DNA from: JBHHWH01 sp046756405
GTDB lineage: Bacteria > Actinomycetota > Acidimicrobiia > Spongiisociales > ZC4RG35
Assembly: GCA_046756405.1 (NCBI GenBank)
Contig: JBHHWH010000014.1
Location: forward strand, 1-37,970
Reading direction: 5' to 3'
DNA: 37,970 nucleotides
Notes under the pieces: generated by a model
What the model was told of the DNA's origin: nothing
Databases searched by the model: none
Seen by the model: only the letters and a program-made list of their open reading frames with translations
Shown here: piece by piece, positions 18,514 to 26,767 of the stretch
Layout: the number at the start of each line of letters is the position of its first letter
How positions within the stretch are numbered: position 1 is the first letter of the stretch
Position numbers and translations under genes: made by a program

Positions 18514-19691
18514 TGTTGCGGGGCCGGCGGGTCCTCCTCGCCGTCACCGGAGGGATCGCCGCCTACAAGTCGGCCTATCTGGCTAGGCGTCTCGTCGAGG
18601 CCGGCGCCGACGTGGAGGTGGTGCTCACCGAAGCGGCCCTAGAGTTCATCGGACCCCAGACCTTCGCCGGTATAACCGGCCGGCATCCCCACACTGAGCT
18701 CTTCGGCGACGAGCGTGTGTCTCCCCACACCGAACTTGCCCGCTGGTGCGAGCTGGCGATCGTGGCGCCTGCCACCGCTGCCACCCTCGGCAAACTGGCC
18801 CAGGGGATCTCCTCAGACCTCGTTGCTGCCACCCTCCTGGCGACCACGGCGCCGGTGCTGGTAGCTCCGGCCATGCACACCGAGATGTGGGAGCACCCTG
18901 CTACTCGGCGTAACGTGGAAACGCTGAAGAGCTTCGGTTATCTATTCGCCGGCCCTGCCTCAGGGCCCCTCGCCGGCGGTGACGAAGGCCCGGGCAGGAT
19001 GGTGGAGCCGGAGCAGATCCTCGAGGCAGCCGAGGCGATCTTCTCTCCCCGGGAGTCTGGTCTGGCCTTCCTGGTCACAGCCGGAGGTACCCGAGAGCCC
19101 GTCGATCCGGTGCGCTTTGTAGGCAATCGCTCCTCAGGAAAGATGGGACACGCCTTTGCCGACGCTGCCGCAGCCAGGGGACATCGGGTGACGTTGGTCA
19201 CCACCGCGGAACTTCCTTCCCTGCCCTCGGTGAAAGTGGTACACGTGGAGACGGCCGCGGAGATGTTGGAGGCGGTAGACAGTGTGGAGGCCGACGTCGC
19301 CGTGCTCGCTGCTGCGGTCGCCGACTTCCGTCCCCGGCAGACCAAGCAGACGAAGATCCCCCGCGACCAGCGGCCGACTTCGCTGGAACTCGAAGAGACG
19401 CCGGACATCCTGGCCTCGCTGATCCAACGCCCGGAACGTCCCTTCGTCGTCGGCTTCGCCGCCGAGACCGGAGAAGTGGATCGGGCCGTGGAAAAGGCCC
19501 GGCGCAAAGGGGTCGACCTGATGGTCTACAACAATGTCACCGAGCCCGGATCCGGTTTCGGGGCCGACACCAACAGGGTGGTGATCATCGATTCCGAAGG
19601 CAGCACCGACCCGTGGCCGCTGATGAGCAAATCGGCCGTTGCTGAACGTCTGATCAAGCTGATCGTGGCCGAGCTGGGCTCACTCGGGTAA
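18513..19691 (+). CDS. coaBC: Bifunctional phosphopantothenoylcysteine decarboxylase / synthetase
   Basis: Two consecutive steps of CoA synthesis: CoaB joins 4'-phosphopantothenate and cysteine with CTP, and CoaC decarboxylates the product with FMN. The N-terminal CoaC half (about residues 1-185) has GGIAAYKSAYLARRL, the catalytic histidine in SPHTELARW, PAMHTEMWEHPATRRN and a GPLAGGDEGPGRM loop. The C-terminal CoaB half has VTAGGTREPVDPVRFVGNRS, SGKMGHAFADAAA, VAVLAAAVADFRP and the nearby lysines of TKQTKIPRDQ. The CoaC loop cysteine seen in E. coli (ACGD) is replaced, as also appears in mycobacterial enzymes. The 392-residue length is normal. Confidence 0.95.
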   Translation: MLRGRRVLLAVTGGIAAYKSAYLARRLVEAGADVEVVLTEAALEFIGPQTFAGITGRHPHTELFGDERVSPHTELARWCELAIVAPATAATLGKLAQGISSDLVAATLLATTAPVLVAPAMHTEMWEHPATRRNVETLKSFGYLFAGPASGPLAGGDEGPGRMVEPEQILEAAEAIFSPRESGLAFLVTAGGTREPVDPVRFVGNRSSGKMGHAFADAAAARGHRVTLVTTAELPSLPSVKVVHVETAAEMLEAVDSVEADVAVLAAAVADFRPRQTKQTKIPRDQRPTSLELEETPDILASLIQRPERPFVVGFAAETGEVDRAVEKARRKGVDLMVYNNVTEPGSGFGADTNRVVIIDSEGSTDPWPLMSKSAVAERLIKLIVAELGSLG

Positions 19692-19704
19692 CCTCACTCG
19701 GTCC

Positions 19705-20841
19705 ATGCGAAGCTGGTATTTCACCTCCGAGTCCGTAACCGAGGGTCATCCCGACAAGGTCGCGGATGCCATATCCGACAGTGTCCTCGACGCGGCGCTG
19801 ACCTTCAGCCCAACGGCCCGTGTGGCCTGCGAAGTTTTCGTTACCACCGGGTTGGCGGTGGTGGGAGGCGAGATCTCCGAGGGACACAAGCCTCCCATCG
19901 AGGAGACAGTGCGGGAGACGGTGCGCCATATTGGCTACGACGGTTTCGATCCGGGGTTTGCCGCCGACACCATCGAGATCTGGGACAAGGTGCACCGTCA
20001 GAGTCCCGACATCGCCCAGGGAGTGGACCGTGAGGGCGCAGGAGATCAGGGACTCATGTTCGGCTTCGCAGTCGACGAGACCGAAGAGCTGATGCCCATG
20101 CCTATCCACCTCGCCCACCGGCTCGCCGAGCGGCTGACCGAGGTGCGCAAGACAGGCAAGCTCGACTATCTCCGCCCCGACGGGAAGACCCAGGTCATGG
20201 TGCGCTACGAGGGTGACAATCCGGTGGCCGTGGAGAAGGTGCTCATCTCGGCGCATCACGCCACCGACGTCCCCCAGGAGCGGATGAAGGCGGACGTCGA
20301 GGAGCTGGTGGTCTTCGAGGTGATACCCGAAGGACTGCGCTCGCCGACAATGGAGTTCCTCTTCAACCCGACGGGCAACTTCGAGATCGGGGGACCGGTA
20401 GCCGACACCGGTCTCACCGGACGCAAGGTGATCGTCGACACCTACGGGGGCTACGCCCGTCACGGCGGTGGCGCTTTCTCCGGTAAGGACGCGACCAAAG
20501 TGGACCGCTCCGCCGCCTATGCCGCACGCTGGGCGGCCAAGAACCTGGTGGCCGCCGGCGTGGCCAACAAGCTGGAGATCCAGCTCGCCTACGCCATCGG
20601 GCGGGCAGAGCCCTTCTCTATCCACGTGGAGACCTTCGGTACCGAGCGAGTCGATCCGGAGAAGATCGAGGATGTGGTGGCTGAAGTCTTCGACTTCCGA
20701 CCGGCGTCGATCATCGCCCGGCTTGAGCTGACCAAGCCGATATTCCGCCGCACCGCAGCCTACGGCCACTTCGGGCGACCCGGCTTCATCTGGGAAGAGC
20801 TCGACCGCGTCGAGGACATAAAGGCGGCGGCGGGGCTCTGA
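19705..20841 (+). CDS. metK: S-adenosylmethionine synthase
   Basis: Makes S-adenosylmethionine from methionine and ATP. The 378-residue protein has FTSESVTEGHPDKVADAISD (methionine/ATP binding), QGVDREGAGDQGLMFGFAVD with the adenine-binding region, PDGKTQVMVRYE, and the P-loop-like GGGAFSGKDATKVDRSAAYA. Length is slightly short of the usual 384-400 without loss of a motif. The ATG at 19705 has no SD; TAACCT at 19689-19694, overlapping the coaBC stop, could be a -10 box giving a 3-5 base leader. The gap to coaBC is 13 bases, too short for a SAM riboswitch. Confidence 0.96.
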   Translation: MRSWYFTSESVTEGHPDKVADAISDSVLDAALTFSPTARVACEVFVTTGLAVVGGEISEGHKPPIEETVRETVRHIGYDGFDPGFAADTIEIWDKVHRQSPDIAQGVDREGAGDQGLMFGFAVDETEELMPMPIHLAHRLAERLTEVRKTGKLDYLRPDGKTQVMVRYEGDNPVAVEKVLISAHHATDVPQERMKADVEELVVFEVIPEGLRSPTMEFLFNPTGNFEIGGPVADTGLTGRKVIVDTYGGYARHGGGAFSGKDATKVDRSAAYAARWAAKNLVAAGVANKLEIQLAYAIGRAEPFSIHVETFGTERVDPEKIEDVVAEVFDFRPASIIARLELTKPIFRRTAAYGHFGRPGFIWEELDRVEDIKAAAGL

Positions 20842-20885
20842 GCGTTCTCGCTGCCCGCGTCATCCCCAGGGTCCCGTCCTTCGCC

Positions 20886-22610
20886 GTGGATGACGGGTTC
20901 TGGTATTCGGTGCCCTCCCATCTGGCGGCAGAGATTGTGCCGGGATCCCTGGTACGCGTACCCCTGTCAGGTCGCCGAGTCCGGGGCTGGGTGGTCGAAC
21001 TCGGTTTTCGAGACCCCGACCGTCTCAAAGACATCGCCGGGGTCTCTTCCGCGGTTCCTGTCTTCGAGTCACCGCAGCTAGAAGCTCTGCGCTGGGCCGC
21101 CCGGCACTATGTGGCCCCGATCTCGGTCCTTCTGGCCAAGGCAACCCCACCCAACCTGCCTAAGTCGATTCCAGCGCTACCAACTACCCGACCAGTCGAT
21201 GCCGGGGGCCATCCCCTCGCCTCGGTTGCCGGCGAGGTGGCAGAGGGAAAGCGGCGCCCCGTCCAGGCCCTGGTCGGCCCCTGGCGCGACGTCGCCTGGA
21301 TTCCTGGATTGGGCACGGCTCTCGGTTCCGGACGCTCCGTAGCCGTGATCTGCGCCTCAGTCGCCGAAGCCGAGTTGGTCGCCGGGGAGGCACGCAAACT
21401 GTTCGGCGACACGGTCGTCCTCGCCCACGGAGCGGCCGCAGCCCTGACGAGGGCCTGGGAGTCGGCGCAGGTGGCTGCCCGGCTCGTTGTCGGCACACCG
21501 CGGCTCGCAGTCTGGAGAATCTCCTCGCTGGGGCTGGCGGTGGTCTTGGAGGAGAACCGCCGGGCCATGAAGGAACGCCAGACTCCCACGCTGCACGTTC
21601 GGGAGGTGATGCGGACCCGGTCGCTGCTGGAAGGGTTCACCCTCGCTTTTCTGGGCCCGACCCCCAGCGTTGAGAACCTCGCCTCCGGGGCGGAGATCAC
21701 TCGCGTCGGCTCCCGGGCATGGCCCCTGGTCGAGGTCGTGGACCGCAGCGAGGAGCCCCCGGGGTCGGGATTCCTCTCCCAGAGGGTCATGAACGCCCTG
21801 GCTGCCACGGCTCGATCCGGGTCCAGGGCGTTCGTGTTCACCCACCGGCGAAGGGGCGGCGCCGCCATGAGATGCACAAGGTGTCGGACCCTGAGATCAT
21901 GCACCCTTTGTGGCTCTCCTCTAGGGCGAGGACCTGTCTGTCGCCGCTGCGGGGCCGACGCACCAGCAGCGTGTGTCTCCTGTCGAGCTACGGAGTTCGA
22001 AGAGCTGGGCACCGTCCCTTCCCGGCTGACCGCCGAGATAAACGCTCGACTGGGACGGGAGGCGGCGGCCGTTCACCCCACCGAATCCCCCATATCTGTG
22101 GGAACGGAGCGGGATCTGGCGGCGCTTCCTCCGATGGGCCTCGTGGTGGCGGCAGACGCCGACGGGCTGCTCATGGCTCCGGGATATAGGGCCTCCGAGG
22201 AGGCCCTACGCTTGCTGGCCCGCCTCGCCAACTCCCTGGAGAGGGGTCCGGGGAGGAGGATGATGGTCCAGACCGCTCACCCCGGCTCTGACCTCATCAC
22301 CACCCTCACCAGGGGAGATCCCATCCCCTACCTGGAGAAGGTGCTGGTGGAGCGGGCGCGGGACGGACTCCCCCCTGCCGTCGAGATGATGGCCATCGAG
22401 CTGAGAGAGCACATCCCGCCCGGGGTTTCCGAGGAGCTGGGCGGGCTGGAGGACGCCACCCTGTTGGGCCCGGTGGAGATAGAAGGGGGGCAGCGGTGGC
22501 TGCTCGCCGGCCGGCTGGGGAAGGCTCGGCTGGCGCTGCGACCGAAGGTAGGGCGGTGGCGGGAGGCCGGTGCCACGGTACGGATTGACGCCGATCCGAT
22601 TGAGATCTAG
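20886..22610 (+). CDS. priA: Primosomal protein PriA, helicase-degenerate actinobacterial form
   Basis: PriA restarts collapsed replication forks. The N-terminal 3'-DNA-binding domain (GFWYSVPSHLAAEIVPGSLV, then LVRVPLSGRRVRGWVVELG) and the zinc-binding cysteines (MRCTRCRTLRSCTLCGSP, PVCRRCGADAPAACVSCR) are present. The Walker A motif is absent, and the usual DEEH is replaced by VVLEENRRAMKE, so ATP-driven unwinding is not expected; mycobacterial PriA is similarly degenerate. The listed GTG 20886 is the first canonical start, but in-frame homology (LAARVIPRVPSFAV) continues upstream to about 20844. A CTG at 20838, overlapping the metK stop, is the only plausible start covering it. The 574-residue length is therefore probably an underestimate by 16. 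Confidence 0.85.
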   Translation: MDDGFWYSVPSHLAAEIVPGSLVRVPLSGRRVRGWVVELGFRDPDRLKDIAGVSSAVPVFESPQLEALRWAARHYVAPISVLLAKATPPNLPKSIPALPTTRPVDAGGHPLASVAGEVAEGKRRPVQALVGPWRDVAWIPGLGTALGSGRSVAVICASVAEAELVAGEARKLFGDTVVLAHGAAAALTRAWESAQVAARLVVGTPRLAVWRISSLGLAVVLEENRRAMKERQTPTLHVREVMRTRSLLEGFTLAFLGPTPSVENLASGAEITRVGSRAWPLVEVVDRSEEPPGSGFLSQRVMNALAATARSGSRAFVFTHRRRGGAAMRCTRCRTLRSCTLCGSPLGRGPVCRRCGADAPAACVSCRATEFEELGTVPSRLTAEINARLGREAAAVHPTESPISVGTERDLAALPPMGLVVAADADGLLMAPGYRASEEALRLLARLANSLERGPGRRMMVQTAHPGSDLITTLTRGDPIPYLEKVLVERARDGLPPAVEMMAIELREHIPPGVSEELGGLEDATLLGPVEIEGGQRWLLAGRLGKARLALRPKVGRWREAGATVRIDADPIEI

Positions 22611-22661
22611 GGGCGGAGACGCTCTACGCTGCCACGCCAGAACCCCTACTAAGACCCTGAG

Positions 22662-23162
22662 ATGGCGATCTACCCGATTCGAACCTTCGGTGACCCGGTC
22701 CTTCGCATGGAAACCAAGACCGTGACCGAGATCGACGAAACGGTGCGGGCCCTGGTCCGGGACATGATCGAGACCATGTACGACGCGCCGGGGGTGGGCC
22801 TGGCAGCCAACCAGATCGGAGTGTCCCGCAGGATCGCCGTCTTCGATGCCCAGGACGACCTGGGGGCCCGGGTGATGATCAACCCTGAGATAGTCGAGAC
22901 TAGCGGTGAGTGGGCCTACGAGGAGGGCTGCCTGTCCGTGCCCGGGCGCTACTGGGAGATCGTACGACCGGGATTTGCCCGGGTCCGGGCCCTGGACCTG
23001 GAGGGAAATGAGGTCGAATACGCCGGGGACGGCCTCCTGGGTAGGGTCCTCCAGCATGAGATCGACCATCTGGAGGGCCACCTGCTGATCGACCGCCTCG
23101 ACAAGGTGGAACGCAAGCGCGCCCTCAAGGAACTGCGGGAGGAAGCGCTGGGGCCGGGATGA
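22662..23162 (+). CDS. def: Peptide deformylase
   Basis: Removes the formyl group from the N-terminal methionine of new proteins. The 166-residue metalloprotease has all three motifs: GVGLAANQIG (motif I), EEGCLSVPG with the metal-ligand cysteine (motif II), and QHEIDHLEGHL with the two metal-ligand histidines and catalytic glutamate (motif III). The start is ATG 22662, 51 bases after priA; TACGCT at 22625-22630 could be a -10 box. The stop overlaps the fmt ATG by four bases, pairing the deformylase with the formyltransferase. Confidence 0.96.
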   Translation: MAIYPIRTFGDPVLRMETKTVTEIDETVRALVRDMIETMYDAPGVGLAANQIGVSRRIAVFDAQDDLGARVMINPEIVETSGEWAYEEGCLSVPGRYWEIVRPGFARVRALDLEGNEVEYAGDGLLGRVLQHEIDHLEGHLLIDRLDKVERKRALKELREEALGPG

Positions 23163-24073
23163 CCAGTCTGACGTTCATGGGGACTCCAGAAGAGGCGGTC
23201 CCCGCCCTGCAGGCCCTCGCCGAAGAGTTCGACGTAACGCTGGTGATCACCCAGCCTGACAGGCCCCGGGGTCGATCCAGCAGTCCGCAGCCTTCACCCG
23301 TCAAGGAAGTAGCCGGCGACCTCGGTTTAGACGTCGCCCAGCCGGAGGACAGCGGCGAGCTGTTGAAGGCTCTAGAGAGGGCACGCCCCCTGGACCTGGG
23401 AATAGTGGTCGCCTACGGGCGGATCCTGCCCGCCGAGGTCTTGGAGGTGCCCGCACGGGGGATACTCAACGCCCACTTCTCCCTGCTTCCCCGATGGCGA
23501 GGCGCAGCCCCCGTGGAGCGGGCCATCATGGCCGGAGACCGGATGACTGGGGTCACCATCATCCGCATCGACGAAGGATTGGACACCGGACCGGTGTTGA
23601 CCGCCCAGGCTGTGGACATCGGCCCCGAGGAAACCGGCGGGGAGCTGAAGGCGCGGCTGGCCCGTTTGGGGGCCCGGATGCTGGTCAACGCCATCCCCCT
23701 CTACCTCTCCGGGGAACTCACCCCCGTGCCGCAGGTAGACGAGGGGGCGACGTACGCCACCAAGATATCTCGGGAAGATAGGGTCCTCGATACTGAAGGC
23801 TCCGTCGCAGAGTTCATCGCCAGGGTTCGGGCGTTGGCTCCGTCCCCGGGAGCGGTCCTCGAAATCGACGGCAAACCCCACAAGATCCTCGCGGCTCGGC
23901 CCCATCCCCTTGTCCCCAAGCCGGGAACATGGCAGGCCGTCGACGGCGTCCCCGTGGTCGCCGTCGGAGGTGAGGGTGTGGAGATCGTCCGTCTCCAACC
24001 CCCGGGAAAGCGAGTTCTGCTGGGGGAGGAGTGGCTCCGGGGAACCAGGACAGACGGTGGCACGGCTGGCTGA
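23159..24073 (+). CDS. fmt: Methionyl-tRNA formyltransferase
   Basis: Formylates initiator Met-tRNA using 10-formyltetrahydrofolate. The 304-residue protein has the N-terminal LTFMGTPEEAVPALQAL, LGIVVAYGRILPAEVLEVP, the catalytic NAHFSLLPRWRGAAPVERAI with the asparagine and histidine, and TGVTIIRIDEGLDTGPVL with the catalytic aspartate. A C-terminal tRNA-binding domain follows. It starts in an ATGA overlap with def. A fmu/rsmB gene, which stands between fmt and rpe in mycobacteria, is missing here. Confidence 0.95.
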   Translation: MTSLTFMGTPEEAVPALQALAEEFDVTLVITQPDRPRGRSSSPQPSPVKEVAGDLGLDVAQPEDSGELLKALERARPLDLGIVVAYGRILPAEVLEVPARGILNAHFSLLPRWRGAAPVERAIMAGDRMTGVTIIRIDEGLDTGPVLTAQAVDIGPEETGGELKARLARLGARMLVNAIPLYLSGELTPVPQVDEGATYATKISREDRVLDTEGSVAEFIARVRALAPSPGAVLEIDGKPHKILAARPHPLVPKPGTWQAVDGVPVVAVGGEGVEIVRLQPPGKRVLLGEEWLRGTRTDGGTAG

Positions 24074-24112
24074 ACCCCTCCGGTGCTACCTGGCAGCTGG
24101 GGCAAAGTCTCA

Positions 24113-24118
24113 TACACT
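24113..24118 (+). promoter_or_regulatory. Candidate -10 element for a leaderless rpe transcript
   Basis: TACACT fits TAnnnT and ends six bases before GTG 24125, the likely start of rpe, which lacks a Shine-Dalgarno sequence. Transcription would begin at or near the start codon. No clear -35 box is present. Confidence 0.35.
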
Positions 24119-24124
24119 CAGACG

Positions 24125-24790
24125 GTGGTGAGAACGGTCAAGATCGCACCGTCGCTTTTGGCGGCGGACTTCAGCCGCCTGGCGGAGGAGGTCCAGGCAA
24201 TCGAAGAGCATGTCGACTGGCTCCACCTCGACGTCATGGACGGGCACTTCGTTCCCAACATCAGCTTCGGCATTCCGGTGATAGAGAGCCTGCGGCCGGT
24301 GACGGGTCTTTACTTCGACTGCCACATAATGACCACCAACCCTGAGGCCTATCTGGTGGAGCTTGCCAAGGCGGGCGTCAACCTCGTCACCCTGCACATC
24401 GAGGCTGTACCCGACCCGACGGGCCCGGCGAGCCAAGCCCAGGATCTCGGTCTCGACTTCGGGCTCGTCATCAACCCCGGCACTCCCTTCGAGGCGGTTG
24501 CGCCCTTCGCCAGGCTCTGCGACGTACTGGTCGTCATGTCGGTGGAGCCGGGTTTCGGTGGACAGCGTTTCATGCCCCAGGTTCTTCCCAAAGTGAGACA
24601 GGCCAGAGAATGGGTTGAGTCCCGAGGCCTACCGGCCGATATTCAGGTTGACGGAGGTATAACACCAGAGAACGCCCGTGATGTGGTCGAAGCCGGTGCC
24701 ACGGTTTTGGTGGCCGGTTCCGCAGTGTTCCGGGCCGACAATCCTCCGCAGGCCGTGATGGAATTGAGAAGGGCAGTAGAGAGCAGATGA
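24125..24790 (+). CDS. rpe: Ribulose-phosphate 3-epimerase
   Basis: Interconverts ribulose 5-phosphate and xylulose 5-phosphate. The TIM-barrel motifs are clear: KIAPSLLAADFSRLAEEV, WLHLDVMDGHFVPNISFG (metal histidine and aspartate), FDCHIMTTNPEAY, VMSVEPGFGGQRFMPQVLPK, and IQVDGGITPENARDVVEAGA. The frame is open from 24083, but homologues start just before KIAPS, so one of the two successive GTGs at 24125 and 24128 is preferred (221-222 residues). Ribulose 5-phosphate is also a substrate of RibBA, encoded downstream, so the grouping makes metabolic sense. The stop overlaps the next ATG by four bases. Confidence 0.92.
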   Translation: MVRTVKIAPSLLAADFSRLAEEVQAIEEHVDWLHLDVMDGHFVPNISFGIPVIESLRPVTGLYFDCHIMTTNPEAYLVELAKAGVNLVTLHIEAVPDPTGPASQAQDLGLDFGLVINPGTPFEAVAPFARLCDVLVVMSVEPGFGGQRFMPQVLPKVRQAREWVESRGLPADIQVDGGITPENARDVVEAGATVLVAGSAVFRADNPPQAVMELRRAVESR

Positions 24791-25716
24791 GTCAGAAGGT
24801 CTTAGTAGCGGACGACGATCCCGACATCCTGGCGATTGTCAAGGTCAACCTCGAGCTGGACGGTTTCGAGGTGGAGACCGCCATGGATGGAGAGGACGCC
24901 CTCCGCCAGGCCACCGCCGGCCCGCCCCAAGTGATCATCCTCGACATCATGATGCCGAGGATGGACGGGCTCACCGCGCTGCATCGTCTTCGTAGCCAGG
25001 CTACGACCGCCAACATCCCCATCGTGCTGCTGACCGCTCGCGGCCTACCCGAGGACCGGGTTCGGGGACTGGAGCTGGGCGCTGACGACTACATCACCAA
25101 ACCCTTCGACATCACCGAGCTGGCCGCCCGAGTCCGTGCTGTGCTGAGGCGCACCGAAGCGGCCCGTGGCCTCTCGCCGCTAACCGGGCTTCCCGGCAAC
25201 TTCCAGATCACCGCGGAGATCGAAAAATGCATTCAGGAGAGGCGCGAGTTCGCGCTGGTTCACGGTGACCTGGACAACTTCAAGGCCTACAACGACCACT
25301 ACGGCTTCCTCCGTGGAGACGAGGTGATCCGCTTCTGCGCCCGCTGCTTTGCCGAGGCCGCCGACAGTCTGGGAATCTCCAACGCGTTCATCGGCCATAT
25401 AGGCGGTGACGACTTCGTCGCCGTGGTTCCCCCCGACATGGCCGAGCCCTTCTGCAAGGAAGTCGTGGAGCGTTTCGACGACGGCATCCTCGACCTCTAT
25501 GACACCGCTGATGCGCTTCGCGGCTACATAGAGGTGGTCGACCGCCGCGGCGAGCGGTACGCCTTCCCTGTGGTCTCGCTCTCCCTCGGAGTAGCGTCTA
25601 CCCACGTGCGAGAGGTCAGTTCCCAGTGGGAGGCGTCGGCGATCGCGGTGGAAATGAAGGAGTTCGCCAAGAAGCAACCAGGCTCCACCTACCGCATCGA
25701 CCGTCGAACGGCTTAG
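24787..25716 (+). CDS. Response regulator with receiver and GGDEF-like domain (GGDDF)
   Basis: Residues 1-125 form a receiver domain: acidic pocket DDD at 9-11, phospho-acceptor Asp53 in VIILDIMMPRMDG, threonine in LLTARG and lysine in DDYITKPFD. Residues 135-305 resemble a diguanylate cyclase: TGLPGNFQITAEIEK, GDLDNFKAYNDHYGFLRGDE and IGGDDFVAVV. The signature is GGDDF instead of GG(D/E)EF, and there is no RxxD inhibitory site before it. It may still make cyclic di-GMP, or be a non-catalytic GTP or cyclic-di-GMP sensor. No histidine kinase is adjacent. It overlaps rpe by four bases, and ribD starts directly after its stop. In mycobacteria no such gene stands at this spot. Confidence 0.85.
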   Translation: MSQKVLVADDDPDILAIVKVNLELDGFEVETAMDGEDALRQATAGPPQVIILDIMMPRMDGLTALHRLRSQATTANIPIVLLTARGLPEDRVRGLELGADDYITKPFDITELAARVRAVLRRTEAARGLSPLTGLPGNFQITAEIEKCIQERREFALVHGDLDNFKAYNDHYGFLRGDEVIRFCARCFAEAADSLGISNAFIGHIGGDDFVAVVPPDMAEPFCKEVVERFDDGILDLYDTADALRGYIEVVDRRGERYAFPVVSLSLGVASTHVREVSSQWEASAIAVEMKEFAKKQPGSTYRIDRRTA

Positions 25717-26766
25717 GTGGTTGATCCCCGGATAATGAACCGCGCCTTCGGCCTGGCGCGGCACCATCATCCCCATCCCAACCCCCGTGTAGGGGCGGTG
25801 GTGGTCTCACCTTCGGGTGAAGTGGTTGGAGAAGGGGGACACCGTCAGGCCGGGTTGGACCACGCCGAAGTGGTGGCGCTGTCCAGAGCGGGCGAGGCGG
25901 CACGAGGTGCGACCCTCTATGTGACTTTGGAGCCCTGTGTCCACCATGGGCGGACCCCACCCTGCGTGGACGCCATCATCGCCGCCGGGGTAGCCAGGGT
26001 GGTGGTGGCTGCCACGGACCCCGACCCACGGGTGTCGGGAGACGGGGTGGCCAAGCTCCGCGACGCCGGGATCGAAGTGGTCGAGGGTGTCGGGGCGGAC
26101 GAGGCCCGCGAGCTCGACCCGGCTTACTTTCACCATCGGGAGACCGGACTCCCCTTGGTGACCCTCAAATACGCCATGACCCTCGACGGGGTTGTAGCGG
26201 CCCTGGACGGGACATCTCAATGGATCAGCGGAGAGGAGGCCCGCCGGGACGTCCATCTTCTCAGGTCCGAAGCCGACGCGGTGGTGATCGGGGCCGGGAC
26301 CCTCCGTTCCGACGACCCCAGACTCACGGTGCGCCTAGAGGGCTACGAGGGTCGCCAACCGGTTCCCGTGGTGGTTGCCGGGACGAGCCCGCTACCGGCT
26401 TCGGCCCGCCTCTGGGAGAGGGAGCCGGTGATCATCTCTGCCGGCTCGCTCGATCTCCCCAACGGACGGTTGGTGAAGGTCGAGGGATACGAGGGCCTGC
26501 CAGAACCGGTAGCTGCCTGTCGGGCCCTGGCCGAGCTGGGCTACCTCGATGTACTCGTCGAGGGAGGGCCGAAGCTGGCCGCAGCCTGGTGGAGAGCGGG
26601 TGTGGTGGCCCGGGGCGTCGTCTACGTGGGCGCCCGGATGGCGGGAGGTTCGGGAATCAGCCCGCTGGCGGGGAGGTTTGAGACCATCGAGGACGCGGGG
26701 GAGGTTCGTATCCAGCGGGTGCGTACCCTAGGAGACGACATTCGCATCGACTTCGAACGGAGGTGA
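25717..26766 (+). CDS. ribD: Bifunctional riboflavin biosynthesis deaminase/reductase
   Basis: Deaminates and then reduces the pyrimidine intermediates of riboflavin synthesis. The N-terminal deaminase has the zinc site HAEVVAL and TLEPCVHHGRTPPCVDAI. The reductase domain starts at about residue 145 with LVTLKYAMTLDGVVA, TSQWISGEEARRDVH and VIGAGTLRSDDPRLTVR, and ends with VLVEGGPKLAAAWW. The 349-residue length is normal. GTG 25717 follows immediately on the stop of the receiver-GGDEF gene, with no room for an FMN riboswitch. It begins the run ribD-ribE-ribBA-ribH. Confidence 0.95.
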   Translation: MVDPRIMNRAFGLARHHHPHPNPRVGAVVVSPSGEVVGEGGHRQAGLDHAEVVALSRAGEAARGATLYVTLEPCVHHGRTPPCVDAIIAAGVARVVVAATDPDPRVSGDGVAKLRDAGIEVVEGVGADEARELDPAYFHHRETGLPLVTLKYAMTLDGVVAALDGTSQWISGEEARRDVHLLRSEADAVVIGAGTLRSDDPRLTVRLEGYEGRQPVPVVVAGTSPLPASARLWEREPVIISAGSLDLPNGRLVKVEGYEGLPEPVAACRALAELGYLDVLVEGGPKLAAAWWRAGVVARGVVYVGARMAGGSGISPLAGRFETIEDAGEVRIQRVRTLGDDIRIDFERR

Positions 26767-26767
26767 C

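Noticed and set aside
19690..19704. SAM riboswitch before metK
   Set aside because: Only 13 bases separate coaBC and metK, far too few.
25690..25720. FMN riboswitch before ribD
   Set aside because: ribD starts directly after the stop codon of the preceding gene, and no riboswitch-like leader exists.
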